Origin: Palsa-461 sp036844945
GTDB lineage: Bacteria > Actinomycetota > Acidimicrobiia > Acidimicrobiales > RAAP-2
Assembly: GCA_036844945.1 (NCBI GenBank)
Contig: DAIUEV010000004.1
Coordinates: 39,724 to 103,723, forward strand
DNA length: 64,000 nucleotides
Direction of reading: 5' to 3'
Part shown: positions 15,840 to 25,284 of the stretch, piece by piece
Layout of the letters: every line of letters starts with the position of its first letter
Numbering within the stretch: the stretch's first letter is position 1
The notes under the pieces: model-generated
The model's input: the letters and a program-made list of their open reading frames with translations, nothing else
The model's database searches: none
What the model was told of the DNA's origin: nothing
Translations under genes and position numbers: made by a program

Positions 15840-16097
15840 ATGCGTCAGGGTCCTGAGACCTGGCAGTCGGCCGCCGCGTGTCGGGGCCCGCAGTCCCAAG
15901 CGTTCTTTCCTCCTTCGCACGCGGAGCGCAAGGAGGAAAAGCTGGCCCGGGAGGCCCGCGCGAAGGCGATCTGCGCGGACTGTCGGGTGCGCCCCGACTG
16001 CCTCGACTACGCCATCCGGATCCGCGAGCCCCACGGCATCTGGGGCGGGCTCAACGAGGTCGAGCGCAAGCAGGTGCTCGAGCGAAGAGCCGGCTGA
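15840..16097 (+). CDS. whiB: WhiB-family iron-sulfur transcriptional regulator
   Basis: An 85-residue WhiB protein. Cysteines C14, C45, C48 and C54 are the [4Fe-4S] ligands and GIWGG (66-70) is the conserved turn, followed by a short basic tail for DNA or sigma-factor binding. These actinobacteria-specific regulators respond to nitric oxide or oxygen through the cluster and bind the primary sigma factor. Divergent orientation from the two ArsA-type ATPases matches the whiB4 locus of Mycobacterium, so a WhiB4-like role is likely. ATG preceded by GGGTGGGGGTGGAG. Confidence 0.92.
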   Translation: MRQGPETWQSAAACRGPQSQAFFPPSHAERKEEKLAREARAKAICADCRVRPDCLDYAIRIREPHGIWGGLNEVERKQVLERRAG

Positions 16098-16100
16098 CCC

Positions 16101-16718
16101 TCAGCGCTTCTTTGGCCGGGCCGTCGCGACCGGCCGGTTCATCTTGGCCGGGCCCCGCCCGTTCGTCGCGGGCCGCGGGGCTGCCGGTGCGGACCGGCGG
16201 GCAGGCGCCGGCGGCGGAACACCGCCCCACCCGAGCATCGTCGGAACCGTCGCGACCACCAGGATCAACTGGATGAAGGTGAGGACGTGCACCGCTGTGC
16301 ACCACAGGCAGATCGACTTGATGACGAGCAGCTCGGTGGCCACCAGGTAGAGGACGAATCCGATTCCCATGACGAGCAACACCAGGCGGGCCAGATGCAC
16401 CCGGCGGTCGGCCGCCCGCCAGGCCCACGGGGAGCAGAGCCCGATCATCACCGTGTAGAAGCCCAGTCCGAGCACCGGCACCGGGATCCCCAAGACGACC
16501 GACTGGGGACTCGTGAGCACGGCCTCGCAGTTGATCGCCCCGCCCTTCCCGTTGCTCGGGCACACCAGGAAATTGAGGCCGCCGTAGTGGACGACGGTGA
16601 GATAGATCGCGACCCCGAGCCCGCCGAAGGCGAGGCCCCACGACAGCCACGCCCGCCAGGCCGGCGGGGGCTGGGCGGCCGGTTCGGGGGAACGGACCGC
16701 CCGGGTCAGTACCTGCAC
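16101..16718 (-). CDS. Vitamin K epoxide reductase (VKOR) family protein
   Basis: A 205-residue integral membrane quinone-linked oxidoreductase. The loop cysteine pair C53...C64 (NCEAVL) and the active-site C137-LW-C140 are present within four to five hydrophobic helices. This is the core of bacterial VKOR, which reoxidises periplasmic thiol oxidants using quinone. The C-terminal 45 residues are Pro/Lys/Arg-rich. GTG start 4 bases after the stop of the thioredoxin-fold gene, so the two are one operon. VKOR would recycle that protein or a DsbA elsewhere. Confidence 0.9.
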   Translation of the reverse strand: MQVLTRAVRSPEPAAQPPPAWRAWLSWGLAFGGLGVAIYLTVVHYGGLNFLVCPSNGKGGAINCEAVLTSPQSVVLGIPVPVLGLGFYTVMIGLCSPWAWRAADRRVHLARLVLLVMGIGFVLYLVATELLVIKSICLWCTAVHVLTFIQLILVVATVPTMLGWGGVPPPAPARRSAPAAPRPATNGRGPAKMNRPVATARPKKR

Positions 16719-16722
16719 CGGG

Positions 16723-17829
16723 CTAGCTGAGCTTGAGCGCCTTGGACGCCGCCACCACGCCCTTGCTCGAGCACACCGTCGAGGGCTGGTTGTTGTCGAT
16801 GGCGCACACGGCTGCGGTGAGGTAGTTGGCGCTGGCCACGATGGCCTGGGTGATCGGGTTCTTGGCCGACTTCAACCCCGACGCGATCTCGTCGCGGGTC
16901 AGGCCCTGGAGGATGCCGGGGTCGTAGTTCTCCTCGGACAGGATCTTGTTGCCGAAGTCGAGGAACGGGAACGAGATCTCGCCGGCCGACAGCCCCGAGA
17001 AGTAGGTCGGGGAGTTGTACTTCTGCTCGAGGCGGGCCTCCGCCTTGGTCGGCGGCTGGAGGACCGTGTAGTTGTTGCCGGCTGCGTTGAGCTGGTTGCT
17101 GTAGAACTCGTCCGTCTTGAACACGATGTAGGGGCTCGTGTAGGTGGACTTGTAGAAGCTGAACGTCTGGGTGTTCGGGTCGACATCGGTCGACGACGAC
17201 AGCATGTTCGACAGGTGGTGGAAGGTCCCGAAGCGCGACAGCGCGAGGATGATCGACCACCGTTCGGCTGCGCAGTGCGGGCAGTACTCGGCTCCGAAGA
17301 AGAAGACCCCAGGCAGCGTGGTGCCGGTGCTCGAGGTGTAGGTGAGCGGCTTCTGGCCGCTGATGACGATCGGCGGGTAGATCGGCGCCACCGTCGAGTT
17401 GGTCCCGACGGTGTCGAAGACCGACCCCGGGACGTGCGCGAGCTGCGAGACGATGGCGGGCGAGGCCGGTGTTGCCGCCGCGCCGCTCGAGAGGTTGTTG
17501 GACCCGCCGAAGACCTTGAGCGCGACGAGGGCGATCACGATCACCACGACGAGCGCCGCGGTGCCCCAGGTGAGCAGGGTGGTCGGCGACCGCCGGGTCC
17601 GGCGGTTGGGCGAGGGTCGCGAGGCACCCGGCTGGCGGCGGGCGCCGTTCCCCCCCGGCGGCCGTCCCGAGCCGCCGCGCGAGTCGCTCCGCCGCGGGCC
17701 GCCGGACTGGCCCGGACGGCCGGAGGGTCGGCCATTGGCCCGGGGCGGGTTGGCCGTCACCGACCTGGACATCTGCTTGCTGCGTTCCTTGTCGGCCTGG
17801 GTGCGACCCGAACCGGTGGGGTTGGCCAT
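16723..17829 (-). CDS. DUF929-type membrane-anchored thioredoxin-fold protein
   Basis: A 368-residue protein. The first 85 residues are strongly basic (Arg/Gly/Pro/Ser-rich). One transmembrane helix follows (ALVVVIVIALVALKVF), then an extracytoplasmic domain with a C183-PH-C186 motif after FFFGAEYCPHC, typical of DUF929 proteins, which have a thioredoxin fold. It probably oxidises or isomerises disulfides outside the membrane and is paired with VKOR downstream. Two more cysteines near the C-terminus may form a structural bridge. ATG chosen because the long frame upstream has no family content. Confidence 0.8.
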   Translation of the reverse strand: MANPTGSGRTQADKERSKQMSRSVTANPPRANGRPSGRPGQSGGPRRSDSRGGSGRPPGGNGARRQPGASRPSPNRRTRRSPTTLLTWGTAALVVVIVIALVALKVFGGSNNLSSGAAATPASPAIVSQLAHVPGSVFDTVGTNSTVAPIYPPIVISGQKPLTYTSSTGTTLPGVFFFGAEYCPHCAAERWSIILALSRFGTFHHLSNMLSSSTDVDPNTQTFSFYKSTYTSPYIVFKTDEFYSNQLNAAGNNYTVLQPPTKAEARLEQKYNSPTYFSGLSAGEISFPFLDFGNKILSEENYDPGILQGLTRDEIASGLKSAKNPITQAIVASANYLTAAVCAIDNNQPSTVCSSKGVVAASKALKLS

Positions 17830-17997
17830 CGTGTGGTGGTGTCCTCGGTCGAAGAAGAAGGTCGTCCGCTCCCCGTCGCGCACTGCGCGGGAGCGACCCG
17901 ACCAGCGTAGACCCGTTGGCCCCGCCGGCCGACGTCGGGGTCGAGTCACCGGCTGGCGACCAGGACGTTCCCCGGCGGTCGTCCCGGGGGTGCCGGT

Positions 17998-18003
17998 TAA
18001 CCT
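17998..18003 (+). promoter_or_regulatory. Predicted -10 (TAACCT), leaderless NUDIX gene
   Basis: TAACCT ends 6 bases before the GTG of the NUDIX gene, within the 180-base divergent region. The remainder of that region shows no other clear element. Confidence 0.5.
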
Positions 18004-18009
18004 CGGCCG

Positions 18010-18813
18010 GTGAACACCGTGCTCGTGCCGCGTCCGGCCGCCACGGTCATGGTGGTGAGGGACGGGCCCGCCTCGCTCGAGGTGCTCATGTTGCGACGGA
18101 GCCTCGAGTCCGAGTTCGTCCGGGGCGCCTACGTGTTCCCGGGCGGCGCCCTCGACCCCGACGACGGGGACCCCGAGATGCTCGCCCACTGCGCCGGGAG
18201 AGACGACCACGGGGCGAGCACTGCCCTCGGGCTCCAAGAGGGCGGCCTCGCCTACTGGGTGGCGGCGTTCCGCGAGTGCTTCGAGGAGGCCGGCGTCCTC
18301 GTCGCCGCCGGGGCGGGCGGCGACCCGCTGAGCTTCGCCGACCCCGAGGTGGCGGCCCGCTTCTCGCACCACCGGGTCGCCCTCAACGACGGCTCGCGGT
18401 CCTTCCTCGACATCTGCCGCGCCGAGGGGCTCGTGCTGCCGGCGGACCGGCTCCACTACGTGGGCCACTGGATCACCCCGGAGGGACCGCCCCGCCGCTA
18501 CGACACCCGGTTCTTCGTCACGGCGAACCCGGCCGATCAGACCGCCTCCCACGACGAGGTCGAGACCATCGACCACATGTGGGTGACGCCCGAGCACGCG
18601 TTGGCCCGCCAGGAGGCCGGGCAGATCGAGCTCGTGTTCCCCACGATCTGGAACCTCCGCCTCCTCGGCGGGTTCGCCACGACGGAGGCGCTCTTCGCGT
18701 CGCTCTCCTCGGTCGTGGACATCCCGACGATGCGGGCCACGATCTCGCTCGACGAGGACGGCCGGCCGCACGTCAGCGTCCCGATGGAGCCGGGCGACCT
18801 CACCGGCCGGTGA
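18010..18813 (+). CDS. NUDIX hydrolase (NUDT19-like)
   Basis: A 267-residue NUDIX protein. YVFPGGALDP is the start of the NUDIX box and AAFRECFEEAGVL is its REx2EExG half. An insertion of about 45 residues separates them, as in the NUDT7/NUDT19 CoA diphosphatase-like group. Substrate (CoA or acyl-CoA derivative) is inferred from that resemblance only. The TGA overlaps the GTG of the metallo-beta-lactamase gene, so the two hydrolases are coupled. Probably leaderless. Confidence 0.88.
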   Translation: MNTVLVPRPAATVMVVRDGPASLEVLMLRRSLESEFVRGAYVFPGGALDPDDGDPEMLAHCAGRDDHGASTALGLQEGGLAYWVAAFRECFEEAGVLVAAGAGGDPLSFADPEVAARFSHHRVALNDGSRSFLDICRAEGLVLPADRLHYVGHWITPEGPPRRYDTRFFVTANPADQTASHDEVETIDHMWVTPEHALARQEAGQIELVFPTIWNLRLLGGFATTEALFASLSSVVDIPTMRATISLDEDGRPHVSVPMEPGDLTGR

Positions 18814-19734
18814 CCGGGGCCGCCGAGGCCGGGCCCCGCCCGACCCCGCTGCCCGACGCGGGGGTCGGACCGGCCGTCGTCGTCGGGGAGCCGGTCTCGC
18901 TGTCGCCGGTCGTCGTCCGGCTCACCGCGCCGAACCCCGGCCGCATGACCGGCCCGGGGACGAACACCTACCTGGTCGGTCGGCGCGAGGTCGCGGTCAT
19001 CGACCCCGGACCGGTCATCGAGGAACACCTCGACGCGATCGAGAGCGCCGCGTCGGCCCGGGGCGCCACCGTCCGCTGGGTCGTCGTGACCCACCACCAC
19101 CCGGACCACGCGCCGGCCGCCCCGGTCCTGGCCGGGCGCACCGGGGCCGAGTTCCTGGCCTTCGGCCACGAGGAAGGGGTCGACCCCGACCGGGCGGTGG
19201 GCGAGGGCTTCGTGCTGGACGGCCCCGGGTTCGCGCTCCGGGCGCTGCACACCCCCGGCCACGCCTCCGACCACCTGTGCTGGCTCCTCGAGAGTGAACG
19301 GCTGCTGTTCTCGGGCGACCACGTGATGCACGGCTCGACGGTCGTCATCCGTCCGCCGGACGCCGACATGACCGCCTACCTCGAGAGCCTGGCCCGCCTG
19401 GCCGCGCTCGAACCGCCGATCGCCCGGATCGCGCCCGGGCACGGCCGCCTGATCGGCGATCCGGCCGGCCTCATCGCCGCGATCGTGGGCCATCGGCTGG
19501 ATCGCGAGGCCCGGGTCGCGGCCGCGCTCGCCTCGGTCGGCCGGGGCACCGTCGACGAGCTGCTCGGCTCGGTCTACGAGGACGTGGCCGAGTCGATGCT
19601 CGACGTGGCCCGCTTCAGCCTCTGGGCCCATCTCCAGAAGCTCGCCCTCGACGGTCGGGCCACGTTGCTCGACGCGGGGGAGGACGACCCGCGTCGCTCG
19701 ACCGAGTCGAGCCTCTGGGGGTCAGTCGCGTCGG

Positions 19735-19757
<23 letters not shown>
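18810..19757 (+). CDS. Metallo-beta-lactamase fold hydrolase (LACTB2-like)
   Basis: A 315-residue MBL-fold protein. THHHPDHA is the first zinc motif, with later histidine/aspartate ligands in HTPGHASDH, FSGDHVMHG and APGHG. The C-terminal 70 residues form a winged-helix-like region (VDELLGSVYED...) as in LACTB2/RNase-like family members that act on RNA or thioesters. Exact substrate unknown. Coupled to the NUDIX gene through a GTGA overlap. Its 3' end overlaps the convergent Mrp gene by 23 bases. Confidence 0.88.
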
Positions 19758-20913
<1,156 letters not shown>

Positions 20914-20919
20914 GGGGAA

Positions 20920-20925
20920 ATTGTA
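20920..20925 (-). promoter_or_regulatory. Predicted -10 (TACAAT), leaderless mrp
   Basis: TACAAT on the minus strand ends 6 bases before the ATG of the Mrp gene. It is also the strongest argument for that start over the one 84 bases upstream. Confidence 0.5.
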
Positions 20926-20963
20926 GGAGGACACGGGGCGCAGGCGGTTCGACCGGGCCTGGG

Positions 20964-20969
20964 TAACAT
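20964..20969 (+). promoter_or_regulatory. Predicted -10 (TAACAT) of erpA-like gene
   Basis: TAACAT 30 bases upstream of the ATG, leaving a leader of about 23 bases that contains the AAGGAGG ribosome site. It contrasts with the leaderless mrp promoter facing it. Confidence 0.4.
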
Positions 20970-20999
20970 GGTGCCCAGATCGACAAGGAGGCCCCATCG

Positions 21000-21362
21000 A
21001 TGAGCATCGCGACCACGGTCAGCATCGGGAAGAAGCGCGACCCGGTCACGCTCAGCGACCTCGCCGCGACCAAGGTCGCCCAGCTCCTGGCCCAGGAGGA
21101 GGGTGAGGGCCTGGTCCTGCGGGTGGCCGTCCGGCCGGGCGGCTGCTCGGGCTACAGCTACGAGATGTTCTTCGACACCGAGGTGGCCGAGGACGACATC
21201 GTGCGGACCTTCGGCGGGGTCTCGGTCGTCGTCGACCAGACGAGCGCCGAGCTCATGGCCGGTTCCACGCTCGACTACAGCGACGGGCTCAACGACGCCG
21301 GGTTCCACATCTCGAACCCCAACGCCTCCCGCACCTGCGGCTGCGGGTCCTCCTTCAGCTGA
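21000..21362 (+). CDS. erpA: Iron-sulfur cluster insertion protein (ErpA/IscA family)
   Basis: A 120-residue A-type carrier. The three cluster cysteines are in GGCSGYSYE and in the C-terminal TCGCGSSF. These carriers receive clusters from the SUF/ISC machinery and hand them to targets; in actinobacteria this single homolog is usually essential. ATG preceded by a perfect AAGGAGG. The stop codon overlaps the proposed CTG start of the downstream 2Fe-2S enzyme, which would itself be a client. Confidence 0.9.
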   Translation: MSIATTVSIGKKRDPVTLSDLAATKVAQLLAQEEGEGLVLRVAVRPGGCSGYSYEMFFDTEVAEDDIVRTFGGVSVVVDQTSAELMAGSTLDYSDGLNDAGFHISNPNASRTCGCGSSFS

Positions 21363-22972
21363 ACCCCGCCCCCGGCGGGGCTGACACCGAGGCGGCCCCG
21401 GTCCTCGGGTTCCGCCTGAACGGATCCGAGGTCGAATTCGCCGACCAGGACGGCTCTCTCCTCGACGTGCTGCGCGACCACTTCGGCTGCGTCTCGGTCA
21501 AGGACGGCTGCAGCCCCCAGGGACAGTGCGGCTGCTGCACGGTCTGGGTCGACGGGCGCCCCCGGGTCGCGTGCGTCACGCCGGCCCGCCGGGTCGCCGG
21601 GCGCGACATCACCACCCTCGAGGGAGTCGATCCCGCCGTCCGGGACGCCTGGGCCGAGGCGTTCGTGGCGGCCGGCGCGAGCCAGTGCGGGTTCTGCACG
21701 CCGGGGATCGTCATGCGGCTGGCCGCTGCCGGCACCTCGCCCGGGGCCGTGCGCAGCGCGCTGGCGGCCCACCTGTGCCGCTGCACCGGTTGGCAGACGA
21801 TCGTGGAGGCAGCCGGCGCCGTCGCGGCCGGCACCCCCGGTCGGTCGACCACCGAGCGCGATCCGCTGCTCGCCGCCTGGCGGGCCCAGGTCGAGGGCCC
21901 GGCGTTCCAGACCTCGGGGCCGGCGGTCGTCCTCGGGGACGCCGGGTTTGCCAGCGACACGGCGCCGCCCGGATCGCTGGTCGCGCTGTGCGACGGCGGG
22001 CAGCGCTCGGTGGCCGAGGGCCTCGGCGCGGCCCGGCGCGGGCTCGCCAAGGTCCAGGGCCGGCGCAGCGGCCGGCCGCTCGGCCACCCCGTGGGGTTGC
22101 CGGCGGGTGACTGGGCCCTCACGCTCCGCACCACCTGGGTCGAGCCCGCCTATCTCGAGCCCGACGCGAGCTGGTGCCGGCCCTCGGGGGTGCCGGCCTC
22201 GCCCCTCGCCAACGGCGGCGCGTTCGGGGGGAAACGCCGCTCGCCGGTGACCCGCGAGGCCCGGGAGCTCGCGGACGCCTACGGCCGCAGCGTGGTCGCG
22301 CTGTGGACCCGAGAGGAGGTGGTGCGGCGCGGGCCGAAGCGGCCGCCCGTCGCCGTGGGCCTCCGCGCCGACGGCACCGGGGTCCTCCGGGTGGCCAGGA
22401 CGGAGGGCTCGCCCGATCTCGCCCCCTACCGGGCCGCGGTCGCGGCGGTCGCCCCGGGGCTGGCCGTCGAGGAGGTCGTGGTGGCGGGCCCGCCCGTTGG
22501 CCCCGAGGTGCGGGGGGCCGGCTGGGCGGAGGCGAGCGTCGCGCTGGCGGCCCTCTCCGCCCGGCAGTCCGGCGCCGGACCCGGTGACTCGGTGACCGTG
22601 TCGGCTCCTGGCGGCGGCTGGGCTCGGGTCGCCGTCGACGCCCGCTCCGGGGTGGTGGTCGAGGTGGCCGCCGGCGAGGTGCTCGACGAGGTCGTGCTGC
22701 GCTCCTACTGCATCGGGGCCGTGCACCAGGCGCTCGGGTGGGTGTGGACCGAGGGTGTCGCGGTGGACGACGCCGGCGCAGTGCAAGATCTGACGGTGCG
22801 CTCCTTCGGCATCCTCCCGGCCCGGGACATGCCGCCCGTCGAGGTGCGGGTGCGGGCGTCGGACCTCGTGGCGGTGAACGGCTCGGACGCGGTGTTCGCG
22901 GCCACGGCCGCCGCCGCCTGGCTGTCCGAGGGCCTGCCGCCCTGCTGGCCGACCCGGCGGACGGCCCGGTGA
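21359..22972 (+). CDS. Compact fusion: 2Fe-2S xanthine-dehydrogenase-type subunit plus shortened Mo-binding-like region
   Basis: A roughly 537-residue protein. Residues 15-160 are a complete XdhC/CoxS-like small subunit: a plant-ferredoxin 2Fe-2S site (CVSVKDGCSPQGQCGCCTV) and a helical 2Fe-2S domain (SQCGFCTPGIVM... HLCRCTGWQTI). The remaining 370 residues resemble pieces of the molybdopterin subunit (GGAFGGKRRS; GAVHQALGWVWTEGV), but at less than half its normal size. No ATG, GTG or TTG precedes the ferredoxin fold in frame; the only candidate is CTG overlapping the erpA stop as CTGA. A later GTG at 21467 would cut off the first strand. Substrate unknown, and Mo binding is uncertain. Confidence 0.65.
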   Translation: MNPAPGGADTEAAPVLGFRLNGSEVEFADQDGSLLDVLRDHFGCVSVKDGCSPQGQCGCCTVWVDGRPRVACVTPARRVAGRDITTLEGVDPAVRDAWAEAFVAAGASQCGFCTPGIVMRLAAAGTSPGAVRSALAAHLCRCTGWQTIVEAAGAVAAGTPGRSTTERDPLLAAWRAQVEGPAFQTSGPAVVLGDAGFASDTAPPGSLVALCDGGQRSVAEGLGAARRGLAKVQGRRSGRPLGHPVGLPAGDWALTLRTTWVEPAYLEPDASWCRPSGVPASPLANGGAFGGKRRSPVTREARELADAYGRSVVALWTREEVVRRGPKRPPVAVGLRADGTGVLRVARTEGSPDLAPYRAAVAAVAPGLAVEEVVVAGPPVGPEVRGAGWAEASVALAALSARQSGAGPGDSVTVSAPGGGWARVAVDARSGVVVEVAAGEVLDEVVLRSYCIGAVHQALGWVWTEGVAVDDAGAVQDLTVRSFGILPARDMPPVEVRVRASDLVAVNGSDAVFAATAAAAWLSEGLPPCWPTRRTAR

Positions 22973-23343
22973 GCCGCCCGGTCGGCCCCTACTCACCCTC
23001 GCTGAGCGCGGGCGGATGGGTGGTCACCTCGGGGCAGATCGGCATCGTGACCGGCGACCGGGGGCCCGAGCTGGTGGCCGGCGGCACGGCGGCCGAGCTG
23101 ACCCAGGCGCTCGCGAACGTCCGGTCGGTGCTCGCCGAGGCGGGCGCCGAGATGTCCGACGTGGTCACCGCCACCCTCTACCTGGTCGACATGGACGACT
23201 ACCGGGCCGCCAACGAGGTGTGGACCGAGGCCTTCGGCGACCACCGGCCCGCCCGCACCGCCGTCGCGGTGGCGGCGCTGCCGCTCGGGGCCCGCGCCGA
23301 GGTCGCGGTCTGGGCCTACGTCGGACCCCGGCCTGCGTCGTAG
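22969..23343 (+). CDS. ridA: RidA/YjgF family enamine/imine deaminase
   Basis: A 124-residue RidA protein with the family pattern VGPYSPSLSAGGWVVTSGQIG, then TATLYLVDMDDYRAANEVW and a C-terminal PARTAVAVAALPLGARAEV that supplies the conserved arginine. RidA trimers hydrolyse reactive enamines from PLP enzymes. The GTG start overlaps the TGA of the 2Fe-2S fusion gene, so it may handle an imine product of that enzyme, which is inference. Confidence 0.9.
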   Translation: MSRPVGPYSPSLSAGGWVVTSGQIGIVTGDRGPELVAGGTAAELTQALANVRSVLAEAGAEMSDVVTATLYLVDMDDYRAANEVWTEAFGDHRPARTAVAVAALPLGARAEVAVWAYVGPRPAS

Positions 23344-23367
23344 GCGGCGGCGGGGCGGCCGGCTCGG

Positions 23368-24456
23368 TCAGGCCGAGCTGCAGGCGGCCTCGGGCGGGCC
23401 GAGCGGGAGCCCGGCGGCCGAGTCGAGGAGGTAGCGCCACACGACCGTGTACTCCGAGCTGCCGTCGGCACAGCGTGGCTGGGCCCCGTCGACGGCGGTG
23501 GAGTCGTGGGTGGCGAGCACGACCGGGGGGAGCGGTGCCGACGAGGAGAGCTCGTGGCTCATCGCGAACGGCGACTCGGCCCCGTCGACCAGTTCCAAGG
23601 GCCCGAGCCCGTCGAGCCCCATGGCGGTCCAGTCGGCCCGGATGCGGGCGGAGAAGGGGTCGCCGGTGTGGACGAAGGCGTAGTAGCGGTCGAGCGGCGT
23701 CGCGCCGGTCGCCACCGTCGACAGCCAGGGCGCGGCGACGTGCGAGCGGTTGGTGTCGGGCGGCGACGACAGGGTCACGACCCCGCGCGCGGCGCGCTCC
23801 GTCGCGATGAACGCGGCTTCGCCGCCGCCCTGGGAGTGCCCGGTGAGGACGATCGAGCCGTAGGCGGGGAGCGAGCCCGAAAGGAAGGTGGCCCACCCCT
23901 CGGCCGGGTACCGCTGGACCAGATAGGAGAGGAGCGCGGCCAGCCGGTGCTCGATCCCGTCCTCGAGGGCGACGGCGCTGTCGCTGCCCGGATCGGTCCC
24001 GTCGAAGACGTTCCGGCGGGCGGTGCCGTAGCAGGCGAGGTCGTCCTCGCACCGGGTCCCGATCGCGGTCGCGTTGTTGTAGGTGAGGCCGATCGCGTGG
24101 AACCCGAGGCGGGCCGCCTCCTGCAGGAAGAGCGTGCAGCAGGAAGGCTGCCCGCCCGACCCCGGGAGGAAGACCACCAGCTGTCCGTTCCAACCCGCCG
24201 AGGGCCCGACCATCGCGATGTTGAGGTCGTCGGGGCCCTCGGCTCCGGGGTCGACGGTGGTGGGCGCGACCTCGTGCTCGGTGGTGCCGGGCGCCGTGCT
24301 GGTCGTCGTCGACGGGGCCCGGGTGGTGGAGGTCGGTACGGCGGTGGTGGAGGTGGACCGCGCGGTGCTCGGCGTGGACGAGCAGGCGGCGCAGAGGGCC
24401 AGCACGACGAGACCGGGGAGGAGCCGCCGGCCCGACCGACGCGCCCGGCGCGGCAC
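23368..24456 (-). CDS. Secreted or lipid-anchored alpha/beta hydrolase
   Basis: A roughly 362-residue exported protein. A basic n-region (PRRARRSGRRLL) and hydrophobic core (PGLVVLALCAAC) form a signal peptide with an imperfect lipobox, then a 50-residue Ser/Thr-rich linker typical of the cell wall. The catalytic domain has the nucleophile elbow GHSQGG and a likely catalytic histidine in ATHDST. Several cysteine pairs suggest disulfides. A cutinase- or esterase-like role is possible; substrate unknown. I chose the GTG 14 bases after the regulator gene; another GTG 60 bases upstream would overlap that gene. Confidence 0.75.
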   Translation of the reverse strand: MPRRARRSGRRLLPGLVVLALCAACSSTPSTARSTSTTAVPTSTTRAPSTTTSTAPGTTEHEVAPTTVDPGAEGPDDLNIAMVGPSAGWNGQLVVFLPGSGGQPSCCTLFLQEAARLGFHAIGLTYNNATAIGTRCEDDLACYGTARRNVFDGTDPGSDSAVALEDGIEHRLAALLSYLVQRYPAEGWATFLSGSLPAYGSIVLTGHSQGGGEAAFIATERAARGVVTLSSPPDTNRSHVAAPWLSTVATGATPLDRYYAFVHTGDPFSARIRADWTAMGLDGLGPLELVDGAESPFAMSHELSSSAPLPPVVLATHDSTAVDGAQPRCADGSSEYTVVWRYLLDSAAGLPLGPPEAACSSA

Positions 24457-24469
24457 CGCGGTGGGCGGG

Positions 24470-25282
24470 CTACCCCGCCGACCGGCGGGCCGACCCCGAG
24501 GGAAGGTCCCGCCCACCCGATCCGGCGTCCCACTCGGCGCTGCGGTGGCCGGTCGACGCGGGGCCGCCCTGGCTGAGCCGATAGCCCACCGAACGGACCG
24601 TCTCGATCAGGTGCGCGTGCTCCTCGCCGAGCTTCGCCCGGAGCCGCCGGACGTGCACGTCGACGGTCCGGGCGCCGCCGTAGTACTCATAGCCCCACAC
24701 CCGGTTGAGGAGCGTGTCCCGGGTGAACACCTTGCCGGGGTGCGTGGCCAGGAACAGGAGCAACTGGTACTCCATGTAGGTCAGGTCGAGCGCCCGCCCG
24801 GCGATCCCGGCCTGGTAGGTCTCGAGATTGATGACGAGGGGGCCGTGCTCGATCACCTCCTGGTCGGCGGACTGGCCGGTCCGCCAGAAGAGGTGCTCGA
24901 TCCGAGCGGGAAGTTCGCCCGGGTGCAGCGGGGCCACGCAGAAGTCGTCGAACAGGTCGTTGCGCAGCTTCAGCTCGGCGATCTCGTGCCGGGCCACGAT
25001 GAGCAGCAGCGGCACGACCGGGTCCTCGCGCCGGCGGAGGTGCCGGCACAGCGCGATCGCCTCGGTCATGTCCTCGGTCGCGCAGACCACTGCGCCCGAC
25101 CAGCCGTCGTTCCCGGCCCGCTCGGCCGACGCCACCGCGGCCGCGCCGGTCACGCACACGAGGTCATAGCCGGCGTCGCGCAGCGGGCGGGCCCACTCGT
25201 TCGGGAGCGGGTCGGGGAAGCACAGCAGCGGGGGGCTGCTGCGCGCCACCTTGACCAGGCGCCGGGCGAGGCCGGGGCTCAT
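24470..25282 (-). CDS. GlnR-like orphan OmpR-family regulator
   Basis: A 270-residue regulator. The C-terminal winged helix is clear (LDLTYMEYQLLLFLATHPGKVFTRDTLLNRVWGYEYYGGARTV...RSVGYRL). The N-terminal receiver lacks the acidic pair, phosphoacceptor and lysine, as in actinobacterial GlnR, which works without phosphorylation. It starts 2 bases after the stop of a glutamine synthetase gene, placing it in a nitrogen operon. A GlnR-box-like element lies upstream of both synthetases. Identity as GlnR is inference from architecture and context. The last 35 residues are Ser/Gly-rich. Confidence 0.75.
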   Translation of the reverse strand: MSPGLARRLVKVARSSPPLLCFPDPLPNEWARPLRDAGYDLVCVTGAAAVASAERAGNDGWSGAVVCATEDMTEAIALCRHLRRREDPVVPLLLIVARHEIAELKLRNDLFDDFCVAPLHPGELPARIEHLFWRTGQSADQEVIEHGPLVINLETYQAGIAGRALDLTYMEYQLLLFLATHPGKVFTRDTLLNRVWGYEYYGGARTVDVHVRRLRAKLGEEHAHLIETVRSVGYRLSQGGPASTGHRSAEWDAGSGGRDLPSGSARRSAG

Positions 25283-25284
25283 CC

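Noticed and set aside
15707..15841. N-terminal 45-residue extension of the first ArsA-type ATPase
   Set aside because: The sequence is Pro/Gly-rich, unlike the family, and occupies the divergent promoter region with WhiB.
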